DNA of 64,000 nucleotides from Streptomyces sp. NBC_00513 (GTDB taxonomy: Bacteria > Actinomycetota > Actinomycetes > Streptomycetales > Streptomycetaceae): positions 4,712,001 through 4,776,000 of the forward strand of contig NZ_CP107845.1 in NCBI RefSeq assembly GCF_041431415.1, in the 5' to 3' direction. The notes under the pieces were generated by a model. That model did no database searches, was not told the DNA's origin, and was given only the letters and a program-made list of their open reading frames with translations. This document shows, piece by piece, positions 55,091-63,973 of this stretch. The position numbers and the translations under genes were made by a program. Positions within the stretch are counted from its first letter, which is position 1. Every line of letters starts with the position of its first letter.

Positions 55091-55822
55091 TCCGGATCAT
55101 TCGGAACTTGCCGGGGCCGCAACGCCCGGCACCGGGCCCGGCGGCGTTGTCGGGCCCGTCCGGCTGGGCCCCGGCCTGCCGGGCAGGTTGCCGCAACGTC
55201 CGGCACCGGGCCGGCGGCGTTGTCGGGGCGCCCGAGTGCGTCCAGTACCCGGGGTTCCCTCCGCCTTGACCGGCACGGCACCGGACACCGCGACCCTGAC
55301 CGGCAAGATCCGGAACAGAGACGCCCTGGTCCGCCCCCTTCAGGTCCCCCGGGCCCGGCACCGCACCTGATGGCGCGCTGTCGGGCGTCCGCGTACACCC
55401 TCCGGTGGCCCCGCGTACGTTCTATGCGCGGCGCCGCCCTACGTCCTGCTGGGCGCGGCGCCGAAACCGCGGGCGCGGGCCCCGGCTGGCCTGACCGGGG
55501 GAGCGGGCCCTGCGGGCACCCGGGCGGTCCCCCTGCGGGCACCCGGGCGGGCACGACCTCGGAGGGCGGCCCGGCCGACTCCGCTGCGGAAGGTGCCGGG
55601 TCCTGCCCCCGCTGACCGCGCCCGCTGATCGCCGCGCCCGCTGATCGCCGCGCCCGCTGATCGCCGCGCCTGCTGACCGCCCCAGCCGATCGCCGCGCCC
55701 GCTGACCGCCCCGCCGCCCCGCCGACCGCCCCGCCCGCCGACCCGACGGGCCGGCAGGCGGGGCTTCGCTTGTCCCGTTCGCGCCGCCGCCACCAAGCGG
55801 CGGGCGGCGGGCGATCGGAGGG
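55091..55822. repeat. 732-bp repeat-rich region without a convincing gene
   Basis: A segment of about 35 bp (CCGCAACG, CCGGCACCGGGC, GGCGGCGTTGTCGGG) occurs twice, at about 55118 and 55191. From 55604 to about 55745 a 16-bp unit close to CGCGCCCGCTGATCGC is repeated about six times and then decays. Open frames here are all low-complexity, without ribosome binding sites. One short frame ending at 55370 has coding-like third positions but no start signal. It may be the remains of a lost gene. Confidence 0.6.
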
Positions 55823-57382
55823 TCAGCCGGGCGGGGTCAGTTCCGCGAGCATGGCCGCGCGCACGCGCAAGGTGGCCACCAGTCTCTGAAAGGCCTCCGC
55901 CCAGTAGGCGGCCGCTCCCGGCGACGCGTCCGGCGGGTCCTGTGACGCCGCGGTCAGCGCTTCCAGCCGACCCGCTTCCGTCGGATCCAGGCAGCGTTCC
56001 GCCAGTCCCATCACCCCGCTGAAGCTCCACGGGTAGCTCCCGGCCTCCCGTGCCGTGTCCAGCGCGTCGACCACCGCCCGTCCCAGCGTCCCCGCCCACG
56101 GCACCACGCAGACCCCCAGCAACTGGAACGCCTCCGACAGCCCGTGGGCCCGGACGAACTCCGCCACCCACTCGGCCCGTTCCCCGTCGGGAAGGATCGA
56201 CAGCAGCTTCGCCCGCTCGGCCAGCGACGCCGTACCCGGTCCCGCCGCCGGTGGTGCGGAGGCCGAACCGAGCAGGGCCTTCGACCACGCGGGGTCACGT
56301 TGGCGCACGGCCGCCCGGCACCAGGCCGCGTGCAGTTCCTCCGCCCAGCCCTCGGCGACCGGCAAGGCCACGATCTCCGCCGGGGTCAGCCCCCCGAAGC
56401 GGCCCCGCCAGCAGGACAGCGGCGCGGCCTCCACGAGCTGCCCCAGCCACCAGGCCCGCTCCCCGCGTCCCGCCGGCGGTCGTCTCACCACCCCGTCCCG
56501 GAGCATGCCCGCGTCGCAGTCGGCCGGCGGTTCCACCCCTTCGGGGCCCACGCAGGCCAGTGCCCGCTCCGCCATCCGGCCGGCCAGCGCGGAACCCGTC
56601 AGCGCGGACAGCAGCTCGGCCGCCGTCGCCCGGACGTTGCGACTCCGATCGCCGAGGGCCGACTCCAGGAACTCCTCGTCGGCCGGCGACAGCCCCACCC
56701 GCAGCGAATCGAGGAACATCAGCCGGTCCTCGGCCCGCTCGGTGGCCCAGGTGGTCGTCAGCAGCCGGATCGCCGCCGCCGGCTCATGAGCCCGTACGGT
56801 GCCCAAGAGGGCCACCCGCTCGGCGAACAGCCCCTCCTCCCACAGGTTTTCCACCGCCTCTCGATCCGCCGCGTCGGGCCGGCCGCCGGTGTCCCCCGTC
56901 CCGCCCCGCAGCGCGAACCGCCAGTCCGGATTCAGTCGGGCCAGCCACAGGCCGCGCGCCCCGGCCAGGGCCAGGGCAGGCGGTCGCAGATCGGTCCGGG
57001 CCCGGGCCGCGTCCAACAGCGCCGGTACGAGCGCCGCCGGCGCGCGGTAACCGTGGCGTCCGGCCGCCGCCAACCACTGCGGCAACAACTCCGTCAGATC
57101 CGGGGCGGCCCCCCGCCGCCCGCCGGACCCGCCCGCGGCGGTCCGGCCCGCCAACAGCTGCGCGAGCCGTCGGCGTGCCGCGTCCGGCGGCTCGGGTCGC
57201 GGATCGTGCGCCGCCGGCTCCGGTCTCGGGGCGGCCTCGGCCGGCCGCAGCCCGGCCCGGCGCCGTACGGTCCGCACGGCCGCCGCGTCCAACAGGGCCT
57301 CCGGCGAGCCGCCCCGGCGCCGACCCGTGCCCAACAGCGCGGCGCCGACCAGCTCGTCCCACTCCTCGTGTGCCGTGTCCAT
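55823..57382 (-). CDS. DUF5691 family protein
   Basis: 519 residues, predicted cytoplasmic, rich in Ala, Leu, Arg and helical. Features are the N-terminal EEWDELVGAALLGTGRR motif, a helical-repeat-like middle (HEPAAAIRLLTTTWATERAEDR, then LGDRSRNVRATAAELLSALTGS) that resembles HEAT units, and a C-terminal SGVMGLAERCLDPTEAGRLE. No catalytic motif is visible. It lies downstream of the SWIM zinc-finger gene on the same strand. DUF5691 proteins co-occur with SWIM, MoxR, DUF5682 and VWA genes, as here. The start is ATG 57382. Function unknown; a scaffold or adaptor role is inference. Confidence 0.75.
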   Translation of the reverse strand: MDTAHEEWDELVGAALLGTGRRRGGSPEALLDAAAVRTVRRRAGLRPAEAAPRPEPAAHDPRPEPPDAARRRLAQLLAGRTAAGGSGGRRGAAPDLTELLPQWLAAAGRHGYRAPAALVPALLDAARARTDLRPPALALAGARGLWLARLNPDWRFALRGGTGDTGGRPDAADREAVENLWEEGLFAERVALLGTVRAHEPAAAIRLLTTTWATERAEDRLMFLDSLRVGLSPADEEFLESALGDRSRNVRATAAELLSALTGSALAGRMAERALACVGPEGVEPPADCDAGMLRDGVVRRPPAGRGERAWWLGQLVEAAPLSCWRGRFGGLTPAEIVALPVAEGWAEELHAAWCRAAVRQRDPAWSKALLGSASAPPAAGPGTASLAERAKLLSILPDGERAEWVAEFVRAHGLSEAFQLLGVCVVPWAGTLGRAVVDALDTAREAGSYPWSFSGVMGLAERCLDPTEAGRLEALTAASQDPPDASPGAAAYWAEAFQRLVATLRVRAAMLAELTPPG

Positions 57383-57630
57383 GCGACCCCCTCCCTCGTG
57401 ATGTCCCCGGGCTCCGGTCCCGCCCCCTCCACGGGACCGGAGCAGTACTTGGATTTGTCGTGTTAAATCGTGCTTCAGCTGGCGTGGTTGTCGTCCATCA
57501 AAGCCCCCCGGCTTTCTCGTTCACACACGACGGCGCCCCCGCGCCGCCGTTCCCTCCCCGGCGCCGACGCTCCCCCGCGTCGGTCGCCTCCTGCTCTTCC
57601 CTCCGGTCCGATCCGGGCCCCCCGGCCCGG

Positions 57631-58974
57631 TCAGACCAGCGGTATCGGCTCGGCCGATCCCGGCTGCCACGCCGTCAGGGGCGTGAACCCGCGATGGCCG
57701 ACCTCGCCGAACACCGTCACCGGGCCCCCGCCCGACAACGCGGCCAACTGCCACAGGCCCGTTCGGGACCCGCTGCCCGACCCCGACAGGGGTACGGGCA
57801 GGGCGGACGTCCCCTCCGAGTCCGCCAGTTGCCAGCCCGCCTCGCCCGGTATCGGCACCACCGGGCCCAGGACCACCGGCCAGGACTCCAGCCAGGGATC
57901 CACCCGCAGAGCGGTCCCGTACGCCTCCAGCGCGGCAGCCGTACCGATCCCGGCCGGCGCCCCGGTGCCCGGCGTCGCCGCCGAGAGGCGCTCCCCGAGG
58001 TCGACACGCAGCCCCGCGGAGCCCGGGCGGAAGCGGGCTTCCGCCTCCCACACCAGTCCGATCGGCAACGCCAATCCCGGAGGCCGCCCCGGTGGACCGA
58101 AGTCCAACACCAGTGCCGGACGACCGCTCTCCTGCCCCCGCAGCCAGATCCGGCGGGTGGTGAGCCGCCCGTCCGGGGAAACCGAGTCGTACTGGGCCAA
58201 CACGAGCCAGCGATCCCTTACGACCTCGCCCTCCGCGGACACCGGCACCCCCACCCGGTTCCTCGTCGTCGCGGCCAACTGCTCCGGCAGCCCGGACACC
58301 CCCAACCAGGCCTTGTTCAGCAGGTGCAGCAGCGCGAACTCCTCAAGCATCCGGGCGGGCCAGCCGGGGCCGCAACCGGGTATTGTCCCCAACTCCCGCA
58401 CCCGCGCGGCCAGTCCGGGCGCCTGAGCGTCGACCATTCGTGCCGCGGTCTCCTCCCATCCCGCGTACCCCGCCTGTTCCTGCCCGGCCAGACCGCCGTG
58501 CAGCAGATCGGTGAGCCGCCGCTCCAACTCGACGACGCCCGCACCCACCCGGGCCGCCCTCCGTTCGGCCCGCCGGCGAGCCCCCTCCTCGTCCACCGGC
58601 CCGGCCTGCCCGGCGGACGGCCGTGCGGTCTTCTCCGCCCGCCCGGTCAACCACTCCCGCGCCCAGTCCGGCGCCGGCGCCGGGTCCCCCACCCCTTCCG
58701 CGGCCCAGACCAGCAGCAGTCCCAGCGCGTGCTTGCACGGGAACTTCCGGCTCGGACAAGAGCACTTGTAGGCGGGGCCCGTCAGATCCACGACCGTCCG
58801 GTACGGCCGACTGCCGCTGCCCTCGCACAACCCCCACAGAGAACCGGAAGCGGAACCTCCGATCTGTGACCACGGACCCGACCCACCAAGCTTTCCCCCC
58901 GCCTTTCTCGACACGTCGTCAGGAGCCAGAGCCAGTACCTGTTCCGCCGTCCAGCGGACCTCCTGCTCAGTCAT
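57631..58974 (-). CDS. SWIM zinc-finger protein
   Basis: 447 residues. The SWIM zinc site CxCx6CxH is Cys71, Cys73, Cys80 and His82 (YKCSCPSRKFPCKHALGLLL). The N-terminal MTEQEVRWTAEQVLALAPDD and the GLCEGSGSRPYRTVVDL segment preceding it are typical of bacterial SWIM proteins; E. coli YehQ is the comparable protein. A charged helical stretch (110-170) and a large C-terminal domain (about 200-447) without recognised motifs follow. SWIM fingers bind nucleic acid or protein. The ATG at 58974 is divergent from the MoxR gene across 134 bp that hold a 12-bp inverted repeat. Confidence 0.85.
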   Translation of the reverse strand: MTEQEVRWTAEQVLALAPDDVSRKAGGKLGGSGPWSQIGGSASGSLWGLCEGSGSRPYRTVVDLTGPAYKCSCPSRKFPCKHALGLLLVWAAEGVGDPAPAPDWAREWLTGRAEKTARPSAGQAGPVDEEGARRRAERRAARVGAGVVELERRLTDLLHGGLAGQEQAGYAGWEETAARMVDAQAPGLAARVRELGTIPGCGPGWPARMLEEFALLHLLNKAWLGVSGLPEQLAATTRNRVGVPVSAEGEVVRDRWLVLAQYDSVSPDGRLTTRRIWLRGQESGRPALVLDFGPPGRPPGLALPIGLVWEAEARFRPGSAGLRVDLGERLSAATPGTGAPAGIGTAAALEAYGTALRVDPWLESWPVVLGPVVPIPGEAGWQLADSEGTSALPVPLSGSGSGSRTGLWQLAALSGGGPVTVFGEVGHRGFTPLTAWQPGSAEPIPLV

Positions 58975-58992
58975 GTGTCCCACCGTAGAGAC

Positions 58993-59053
58993 CCCCACTG
59001 ACAATCGCTCTGACCTGCAACAACCGTCCTTGCGAGGGCCGTTGTCAGTGGGG
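58993..59053. promoter_or_regulatory. 12-bp perfect inverted repeat between divergent SWIM and MoxR genes
   Basis: CCCCACTGACAA (58993-59004) and TTGTCAGTGGGG (59042-59053) are exact reverse complements 37 bp apart. In each direction the arm reads TTGTCAGTGGGG toward the gene it precedes, so both genes carry the same element. Two sites for one regulator, or a stem, are possible. A weaker inner dyad, ACAACCGTCCT/AGGGCCGTTGT, overlaps it. Confidence 0.65.
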
Positions 59054-59108
59054 TGGTGCACCGTGGTCACAGCAGTCCGACGCGGCTGCCGAGCATTGGA
59101 GGGGGACC

Positions 59109-60215
59109 ATGACCATGCCCGAGAACGGCACCGGTACCGAAGTGCTGCGCCCGCACGCCGAAGACGCCTTCGCGCACGAACTGAAAGCCTTGGCCGCAGC
59201 CGATGACCGGCCCCGCCCGAGCCGCTGGAAGCTCTCCCCGTGGGCCGTCGCGACATACCTCCTCGGCGGGGAACTGCCCGACGGCACGGTCGTCACACCC
59301 AAGTACGTCGGACCTCGGCGCATCGTCGAGGTCGCCGTCACCACGCTCGCCACCGACCGGGCCCTGCTCCTCCTCGGGGTCCCCGGCACCGCCAAGACCT
59401 GGATGTCCGAACACCTCGCCGCCGCCGTCAGCGGCGACTCCACGCTGCTTGTCCAAGGCACCGCGGGCACCCCCGAGGAGGCCATCCGGTACGGCTGGAA
59501 CTACGCCCGCCTCCTGGCGCACGGCCCCAGCAGGGAAGCCCTCGTACCCAGCCCCGTCATGCGCGCCATGGCCGACGGCATGACCGCCCGCGTCGAGGAA
59601 CTCACCCGCATCCCCGCCGACGTCCAGGACACCCTGATCACCGTCCTGTCCGAGAAGACACTGCCGATACCCGAACTCGGCCAGGAAGTGCAGGCCGTGG
59701 GCGGCTTCAACCTGATCGCCACCGCCAACGACCGCGACCGCGGCGTCAACGAGCTCTCCAGCGCGCTCCGCCGCCGCTTCAACACCGTCGTCCTCCCGCT
59801 GCCTGCCACCGCCGAGGCCGAGGTCGACATCGTCGCCCGACGCGTCGACCAGATGGGCCGCGCCCTCGACCTGCCGGCCGTGCCCGAGGGACTGGAGGAG
59901 ATCCGCCGCGTCGTCACCGTCTTCCGCGAGCTGCGTGACGGGATCACCGGCGACGGCCGCACCAAGGTCAAATCCCCCAGCGGCACCCTGTCCACCGCCG
60001 AGGCCATCTCCGTGGTCACCGGAGGCCTGGCACTCGCCGCCCACTTCGGCGACGGCGTCCTGCGCTCCTCCGACGTGGCCGCCGGCATCCTCGGCGCCGT
60101 CGTCCGCGACCCGGCCGCCGACCGTGTCGTCTGGCAGGAGTACCTGGAGACCGTCGTCCGCGAACGCGACGGCTGGAAGGACTTCTACCGCGCCTGCCGG
60201 GAGGTGTCCTCATGA
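59109..60215 (+). CDS. MoxR-type AAA+ ATPase
   Basis: 368 residues. The AAA+ core has Walker A GVPGTAKT (90-97), sensor 1 in FNLIATANDRDRGV, an Arg finger region in LSSALRRRFN, and a helical lid (VVLPLPATAEAEVDIVARRV). The Walker B position reads RIPADVQDTLITVLSEK, which corresponds to the MoxR motif with the acidic residues shifted to E/D of the following helix. MoxR ATPases act with von Willebrand A partners as chaperones or metal-insertion motors; E. coli YehL is the comparable protein. The ATG at 59109 follows GGAGGGGGA. The stop overlaps the next start by ATGA. Confidence 0.88.
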   Translation: MTMPENGTGTEVLRPHAEDAFAHELKALAAADDRPRPSRWKLSPWAVATYLLGGELPDGTVVTPKYVGPRRIVEVAVTTLATDRALLLLGVPGTAKTWMSEHLAAAVSGDSTLLVQGTAGTPEEAIRYGWNYARLLAHGPSREALVPSPVMRAMADGMTARVEELTRIPADVQDTLITVLSEKTLPIPELGQEVQAVGGFNLIATANDRDRGVNELSSALRRRFNTVVLPLPATAEAEVDIVARRVDQMGRALDLPAVPEGLEEIRRVVTVFRELRDGITGDGRTKVKSPSGTLSTAEAISVVTGGLALAAHFGDGVLRSSDVAAGILGAVVRDPAADRVVWQEYLETVVRERDGWKDFYRACREVSS

Positions 60216-62473
60216 GCCCCGAGGACGCGGGGCCCCTGCTGTTGGGCGTCCGGCACCACGGACCGGGCTCCGCCCGCGCGGTGCGGGCCGCGCTCGACGC
60301 CGCGACCCCCCGCGCGGTCCTCATCGAGGGACCACCCGAGGGCGACGCCCTGCTGCCCCTGGCCGCCGAGCCCGGGATGAGACCGCCGGTCGCGCTCCTC
60401 GCGCACGCCGCGGACGACCCCGGCAGGGCCGCGTTCTGGCCCCTCGCCGGGTTCTCCCCGGAGTGGACCGCCCTGCGCTGGGCGCAAGAACGCGACGTGC
60501 CCGTGCGGTTCATCGACCTGCCCGCCGCGCACACGCTCGCCGCCCCCCGGGATCCGCAGGCGCCCGACCCCGACGCCGTACGGATCGACCCCCTCGCCGT
60601 ACTCGCCGAGACCGCCGGGTACGACGACCCCGAACGCTGGTGGGAGGACGTCGTCGAGCACCGGGGCAGCGGAGCCGTCCGGGACCCCCGCGCGACCTTC
60701 GAGGCCCTCGGCGAGGCCATGGGAGCCCTGCGCGAGGCGTACGGGGACGGCGGGCACCCGAGCGACCGGGTGCGCGAGGCCCACATGCGGCAGCGGATGC
60801 GCGCCGCCCGCAAGGAGTTCGGCGACGCCTACGCCGTGGTCTGCGGCGCCTGGCACGTCCCGGCCCTGCGCGCGGGGACCACCGCCGCCGCCGACAGGGT
60901 CCTGCTCACCGGGCTGCCCAAGGTCAAGGTGGAGACCACCTGGGTGCCCTGGACCCACCGCCGGCTCGCCCGCGCGGACGGGTACGGAGCCGGCGTGACC
61001 TCGCCCGGCTGGTACGCCCACCTCTTCGAGTCCCGTGACCGGCCCCTCGAACGCTGGCTCACCCGGGCCGCCGGACTGCTGCGGGCCGAGGACCGGCAGG
61101 TCGGCCCCGCCCACGTCATCGAGGCGGTCCGGCTCGCCGAGACCCTGGCCGTCGTGCGCGGACGCCCCGTTGCGGGCCTCACCGAGACCCTCGAAGCGGT
61201 GCGGGCGGTGATGTGCGACGGCTCCGACGTCCCCCTCGCGCTGATCGAGGACCGCCTCGTCGTCGGGGACGTTCTCGGCGAGGTCCCCGACGCCGCACCC
61301 GTCGTACCGCTCCAACGGGACCTCACCCGACGGCAGCGCGCCCTGCGGCTCAAGGTCGAGGCGCAGGAGCGGGACCTGGAACTCGACCTCCGCAAGGACA
61401 CCGACACGGCCAAGTCCCTCCTGCTGCACCGGCTGCGGCTGCTCGGCATCGACTGGGGGACACCCACCGCCTCCCGGGGCAGCACCGGAACCTTCCGCGA
61501 GACCTGGCGGCTCCGCTGGGAACCGGAGCTGTCGGTACGGGTCGCGGAAGCCGGCATCTGGGGCACCACAGTCGTCGGCGCCGCCACGGCCAAGGTCGAG
61601 GCCGACGCCGTCGCGGCAACGGAGCTGGGCGAGGTCACGACCCTGGCCGAGCGGTGCCTGTCGGCCGGGCTGTCCGAGGCGCTGCCCGCCGTGCTGCGGG
61701 CCCTCGCCGACCGGGCGGCGCTCGCCACCGACGTGGCGCGGCTCGCCGAGGCCCTGCCCGCGCTCGCCCGTTCGCTGCGGTACGGGGACGTGCGCGGCAC
61801 CGACGCGACGGCCCTCGGCACGGTCGCGGTCGGGCTCGCGGACCGGATCTGCGTGGCACTGCCGCCCGCCTGCGCGGCGGGCCTGGACGCCGACGGCGCG
61901 GCCGAACTGCGCGGGCACGTGGACGGGGTGCACGGCGCAATCGCCCTCCTGGAGGTGGACGGCCTGCCGGAGCGCTGGGCGACGGTGCTGCGGACGCTCG
62001 CCGGCCGCGACGGCGTGCCCGGGACGATACGGGGCCGCGCCACCCGACTGCTGCTCGACGACGGACGGTTGCCGCCCGAGGAGACGGCGCGGCTCATGGG
62101 GCTGGCGCTCTCCCCGGCGACCGCCCCGGCCGACGCGGCGGGCTGGATCGAGGGCTTCGCGGGCGGCGGCGCGGGCGGCGGGACCCTGCTGATCCACGAC
62201 GACCGGCTGCTGGGCCTGATCGACGCGTGGCTGGTGTCGGTGCCGGAGGGGGCGTTCATCGACGTACTGCCCCTGCTGCGCCGAACGTTCGGGGCGTACG
62301 AGTCGGGCGTGAAGCGCACCCTGGGTGAACTGATCCGCCGCGGCCCCGGAGACAGGTCCGGGAGGGGCCGGGCCGGTTCGGGCCCCGAGGGTTTCGCCGC
62401 CGAGCCGGATCCGATACGGGCCGACGCCGCGGCGGAGCTGGTCCGGCTGATCCTCGCGACGCCGGCGGGATGA
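60212..62473 (+). CDS. DUF5682 family protein
   Basis: 753 residues, no signal peptide or membrane helix. The N-terminal LLLGVRHHGPGSARAVRAAL and VLIEGPPEGDALLPL are the hallmark of DUF5682, whose members (for example E. coli YehM) are encoded beside MoxR and VWA genes. A second conserved block reads VVCGAWHVPALR. His-rich VRHHGPGS and GAWHV hint at a TraB/erythromycin-esterase-like fold with a possible metal site, but this is inference. The remainder is helical and Ala/Leu/Arg-rich. The ATG overlaps the MoxR stop (60212-60215), so translation is coupled. Confidence 0.82.
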   Translation: MSPEDAGPLLLGVRHHGPGSARAVRAALDAATPRAVLIEGPPEGDALLPLAAEPGMRPPVALLAHAADDPGRAAFWPLAGFSPEWTALRWAQERDVPVRFIDLPAAHTLAAPRDPQAPDPDAVRIDPLAVLAETAGYDDPERWWEDVVEHRGSGAVRDPRATFEALGEAMGALREAYGDGGHPSDRVREAHMRQRMRAARKEFGDAYAVVCGAWHVPALRAGTTAAADRVLLTGLPKVKVETTWVPWTHRRLARADGYGAGVTSPGWYAHLFESRDRPLERWLTRAAGLLRAEDRQVGPAHVIEAVRLAETLAVVRGRPVAGLTETLEAVRAVMCDGSDVPLALIEDRLVVGDVLGEVPDAAPVVPLQRDLTRRQRALRLKVEAQERDLELDLRKDTDTAKSLLLHRLRLLGIDWGTPTASRGSTGTFRETWRLRWEPELSVRVAEAGIWGTTVVGAATAKVEADAVAATELGEVTTLAERCLSAGLSEALPAVLRALADRAALATDVARLAEALPALARSLRYGDVRGTDATALGTVAVGLADRICVALPPACAAGLDADGAAELRGHVDGVHGAIALLEVDGLPERWATVLRTLAGRDGVPGTIRGRATRLLLDDGRLPPEETARLMGLALSPATAPADAAGWIEGFAGGGAGGGTLLIHDDRLLGLIDAWLVSVPEGAFIDVLPLLRRTFGAYESGVKRTLGELIRRGPGDRSGRGRAGSGPEGFAAEPDPIRADAAAELVRLILATPAG

Positions 62474-62503
62474 CGGCGCCGATGGTGACGCCGGCGGGAT
62501 GAC
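62459..62503 (+). repeat. 17-bp direct repeat at the end of the DUF5682 gene
   Basis: GACGCCGGCGGGATGAC occurs at 62459 and again at 62487. It includes the stop codon of DUF5682, so the tail and the start of the intergenic spacer are duplicated. Confidence 0.75.
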
Positions 62504-62542
62504 AGCGCGGGCGAGAGGGACGGGGCGCCGGGGGATGGCGCG

Positions 62543-63931
62543 ATGGGGAACGGGGCGGCAGTGGGCGACGGGGCCATGGGCGACAGCGCGACGGGGAGGG
62601 CGGGGCACATGACGGCGACGGGGAACACGGCAGCGACGGAGCACATGACGACGACGGAGACCGGCACGGCGGAGGCCGGCACGGCGGAGGCCGGCGGGAC
62701 GGAGGTCGGCACCACGGACACCGGCACCACGGACACCGGCACGACGGACACCGGCGGGACGGGGACCGGCACCACGGACACCGGCACCACGGATGCCGAG
62801 CGGCTGCGCCGGTGGCGGATGGTGCTCGGAGGGGGCGAGGGCGACGGGACCGGCCACGCCCTCGCCGGGCGGGACGCGGCGATGGACGCCGCACTCGGCG
62901 CCCTCTACGGCAGCGCCGGCGGCGCCGGCAACGGCAAGCCGCAGGGCGAGCGCTCCGCCGGTCTCGGCGGGTCGGCGCCCCGGGTGGCCCGCTGGCTCGG
63001 GGACATCCGGACGTACTTCCCCGCTTCCGTGGTCCAGGTGATGCAGCGCGACGCGATCGAGCGCCTCGGGCTCGCGTCCCTGCTGATGGAGCCGGAGATG
63101 CTGGAGGCCGTGGAGCCGGACGTCCACCTGGTCGGCACCCTCCTCTCCCTGAACAAGGCGATGCCGGAGACGACCCGGGAGACGGCGCGGGCCGTGGTCC
63201 GCAAGGTGGTCGAGCAACTGGAGAAGCGGCTGGCGGCCCGCACCAGGGCCACGCTCACGGGCGCCCTGGACCGTTCGGCGCGGATCAGCCGCCCCCGCCA
63301 CCACGACATCGACTGGGACCGGACGATCCGCGCCAACCTCAAGAACTACCTTCCCGAGCACCGCACGGTCGTCCCCGAACGGTTGATCGGATACGGCCGG
63401 GCGGCCCGGTCCGTGAAGAAGGAGGTGATCCTCTGCATCGACCAGTCCGGCTCGATGGCCGCCTCCGTCGTCTACGCCTCCGTCTTCGGCGCGGTGCTCG
63501 CCTCGATGCGGTCGATCTCCACGCGCCTCGTCGTCTTCGACACCTCCGTCGTGGACCTGACCGATCGGCTCACCGACCCGGTGGACGTCCTCTTCGGCAC
63601 CCAGCTCGGCGGTGGCACGGACATCAATCGCGCCCTCGCCCACTGCCAGTCCAAGATCACCCGGCCCGCCGACACCGTCGTCGTTCTCATCAGCGACCTC
63701 TACGAGGGCGGCATCCGCGACGAGATGCTCAAGCGGGTCGCCTCCATGAAGGCGGCCGGAGTGGAGTTCGTGACCCTGCTCGCGCTGTCCGACGAGGGCG
63801 CCCCCGCCTACGACCACCAGCACGCGGCGGCGCTCGCGGCGCTCGGCGCGCCCGCCTTCGCCTGCACCCCCGACCTGTTCCCGGACGTGATGGCCGCCGC
63901 GCTGGAGAAACGGCCCCTGCCGATCCCCTGA
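62543..63931 (+). CDS. von Willebrand factor A domain protein
   Basis: 462 residues. The C-terminal VWA domain (about 290-455) has a complete MIDAS: DxSxS at Asp300-Ser304 (CIDQSGSMAAS), a Thr in GGGTDINRA and an Asp in LISDLYEGG. A central helical domain (90-280; RWLGDIRTYFPASVVQVMQR in part) is typical of the YehP-like group. The first 85 residues are repetitive (GTTDTG, GTAEAG) and doubtful; the true start could be as late as AERLRRWRMVLGG near residue 85. It follows DUF5682 after 69 bp. VWA proteins with a MIDAS act as substrate-recruiting partners of MoxR ATPases. Confidence 0.85.
   Translation: MGNGAAVGDGAMGDSATGRAGHMTATGNTAATEHMTTTETGTAEAGTAEAGGTEVGTTDTGTTDTGTTDTGGTGTGTTDTGTTDAERLRRWRMVLGGGEGDGTGHALAGRDAAMDAALGALYGSAGGAGNGKPQGERSAGLGGSAPRVARWLGDIRTYFPASVVQVMQRDAIERLGLASLLMEPEMLEAVEPDVHLVGTLLSLNKAMPETTRETARAVVRKVVEQLEKRLAARTRATLTGALDRSARISRPRHHDIDWDRTIRANLKNYLPEHRTVVPERLIGYGRAARSVKKEVILCIDQSGSMAASVVYASVFGAVLASMRSISTRLVVFDTSVVDLTDRLTDPVDVLFGTQLGGGTDINRALAHCQSKITRPADTVVVLISDLYEGGIRDEMLKRVASMKAAGVEFVTLLALSDEGAPAYDHQHAAALAALGAPAFACTPDLFPDVMAAALEKRPLPIP
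62659..62796 (+). repeat. 15-bp tandem repeat at the 5' end of the VWA gene
   Basis: ACCGGCACCACGGAC-type units recur about eight times, in frame, encoding the Gly-Thr-Thr-Asp-Thr series. Confidence 0.88.
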
Positions 63932-63938
63932 AGCCCCT

Positions 63939-63973
63939 GACCACCGGTGGCCTCAGGCGGCACACCGGTGGTC
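63939..63973 (+). terminator. terminator of the MoxR-DUF5682-VWA operon
   Basis: An 11-bp perfect stem (GACCACCGGTG, 13-base loop, CACCGGTGGTC) starting 8 bp after the VWA stop codon. The last 27 bases of the window show nothing else. Confidence 0.75.

Noticed and set aside
55269..55370. Short frame with coding-like third positions in the icmB-DUF5691 gap
   Set aside because: No ribosome binding site, only a TTG start, about 30 residues, and the region is full of repeats.
55604..55745. Regular 16-bp array suggestive of CRISPR
   Set aside because: Units are contiguous with no unique spacers, drift gradually, and no cas genes are nearby; a simple tandem repeat.
60185..63823. Open frame of about 1200 codons antisense to DUF5682 and VWA
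   Set aside because: Mirror-image artefact of strong third-position GC bias; no motifs or start signal.
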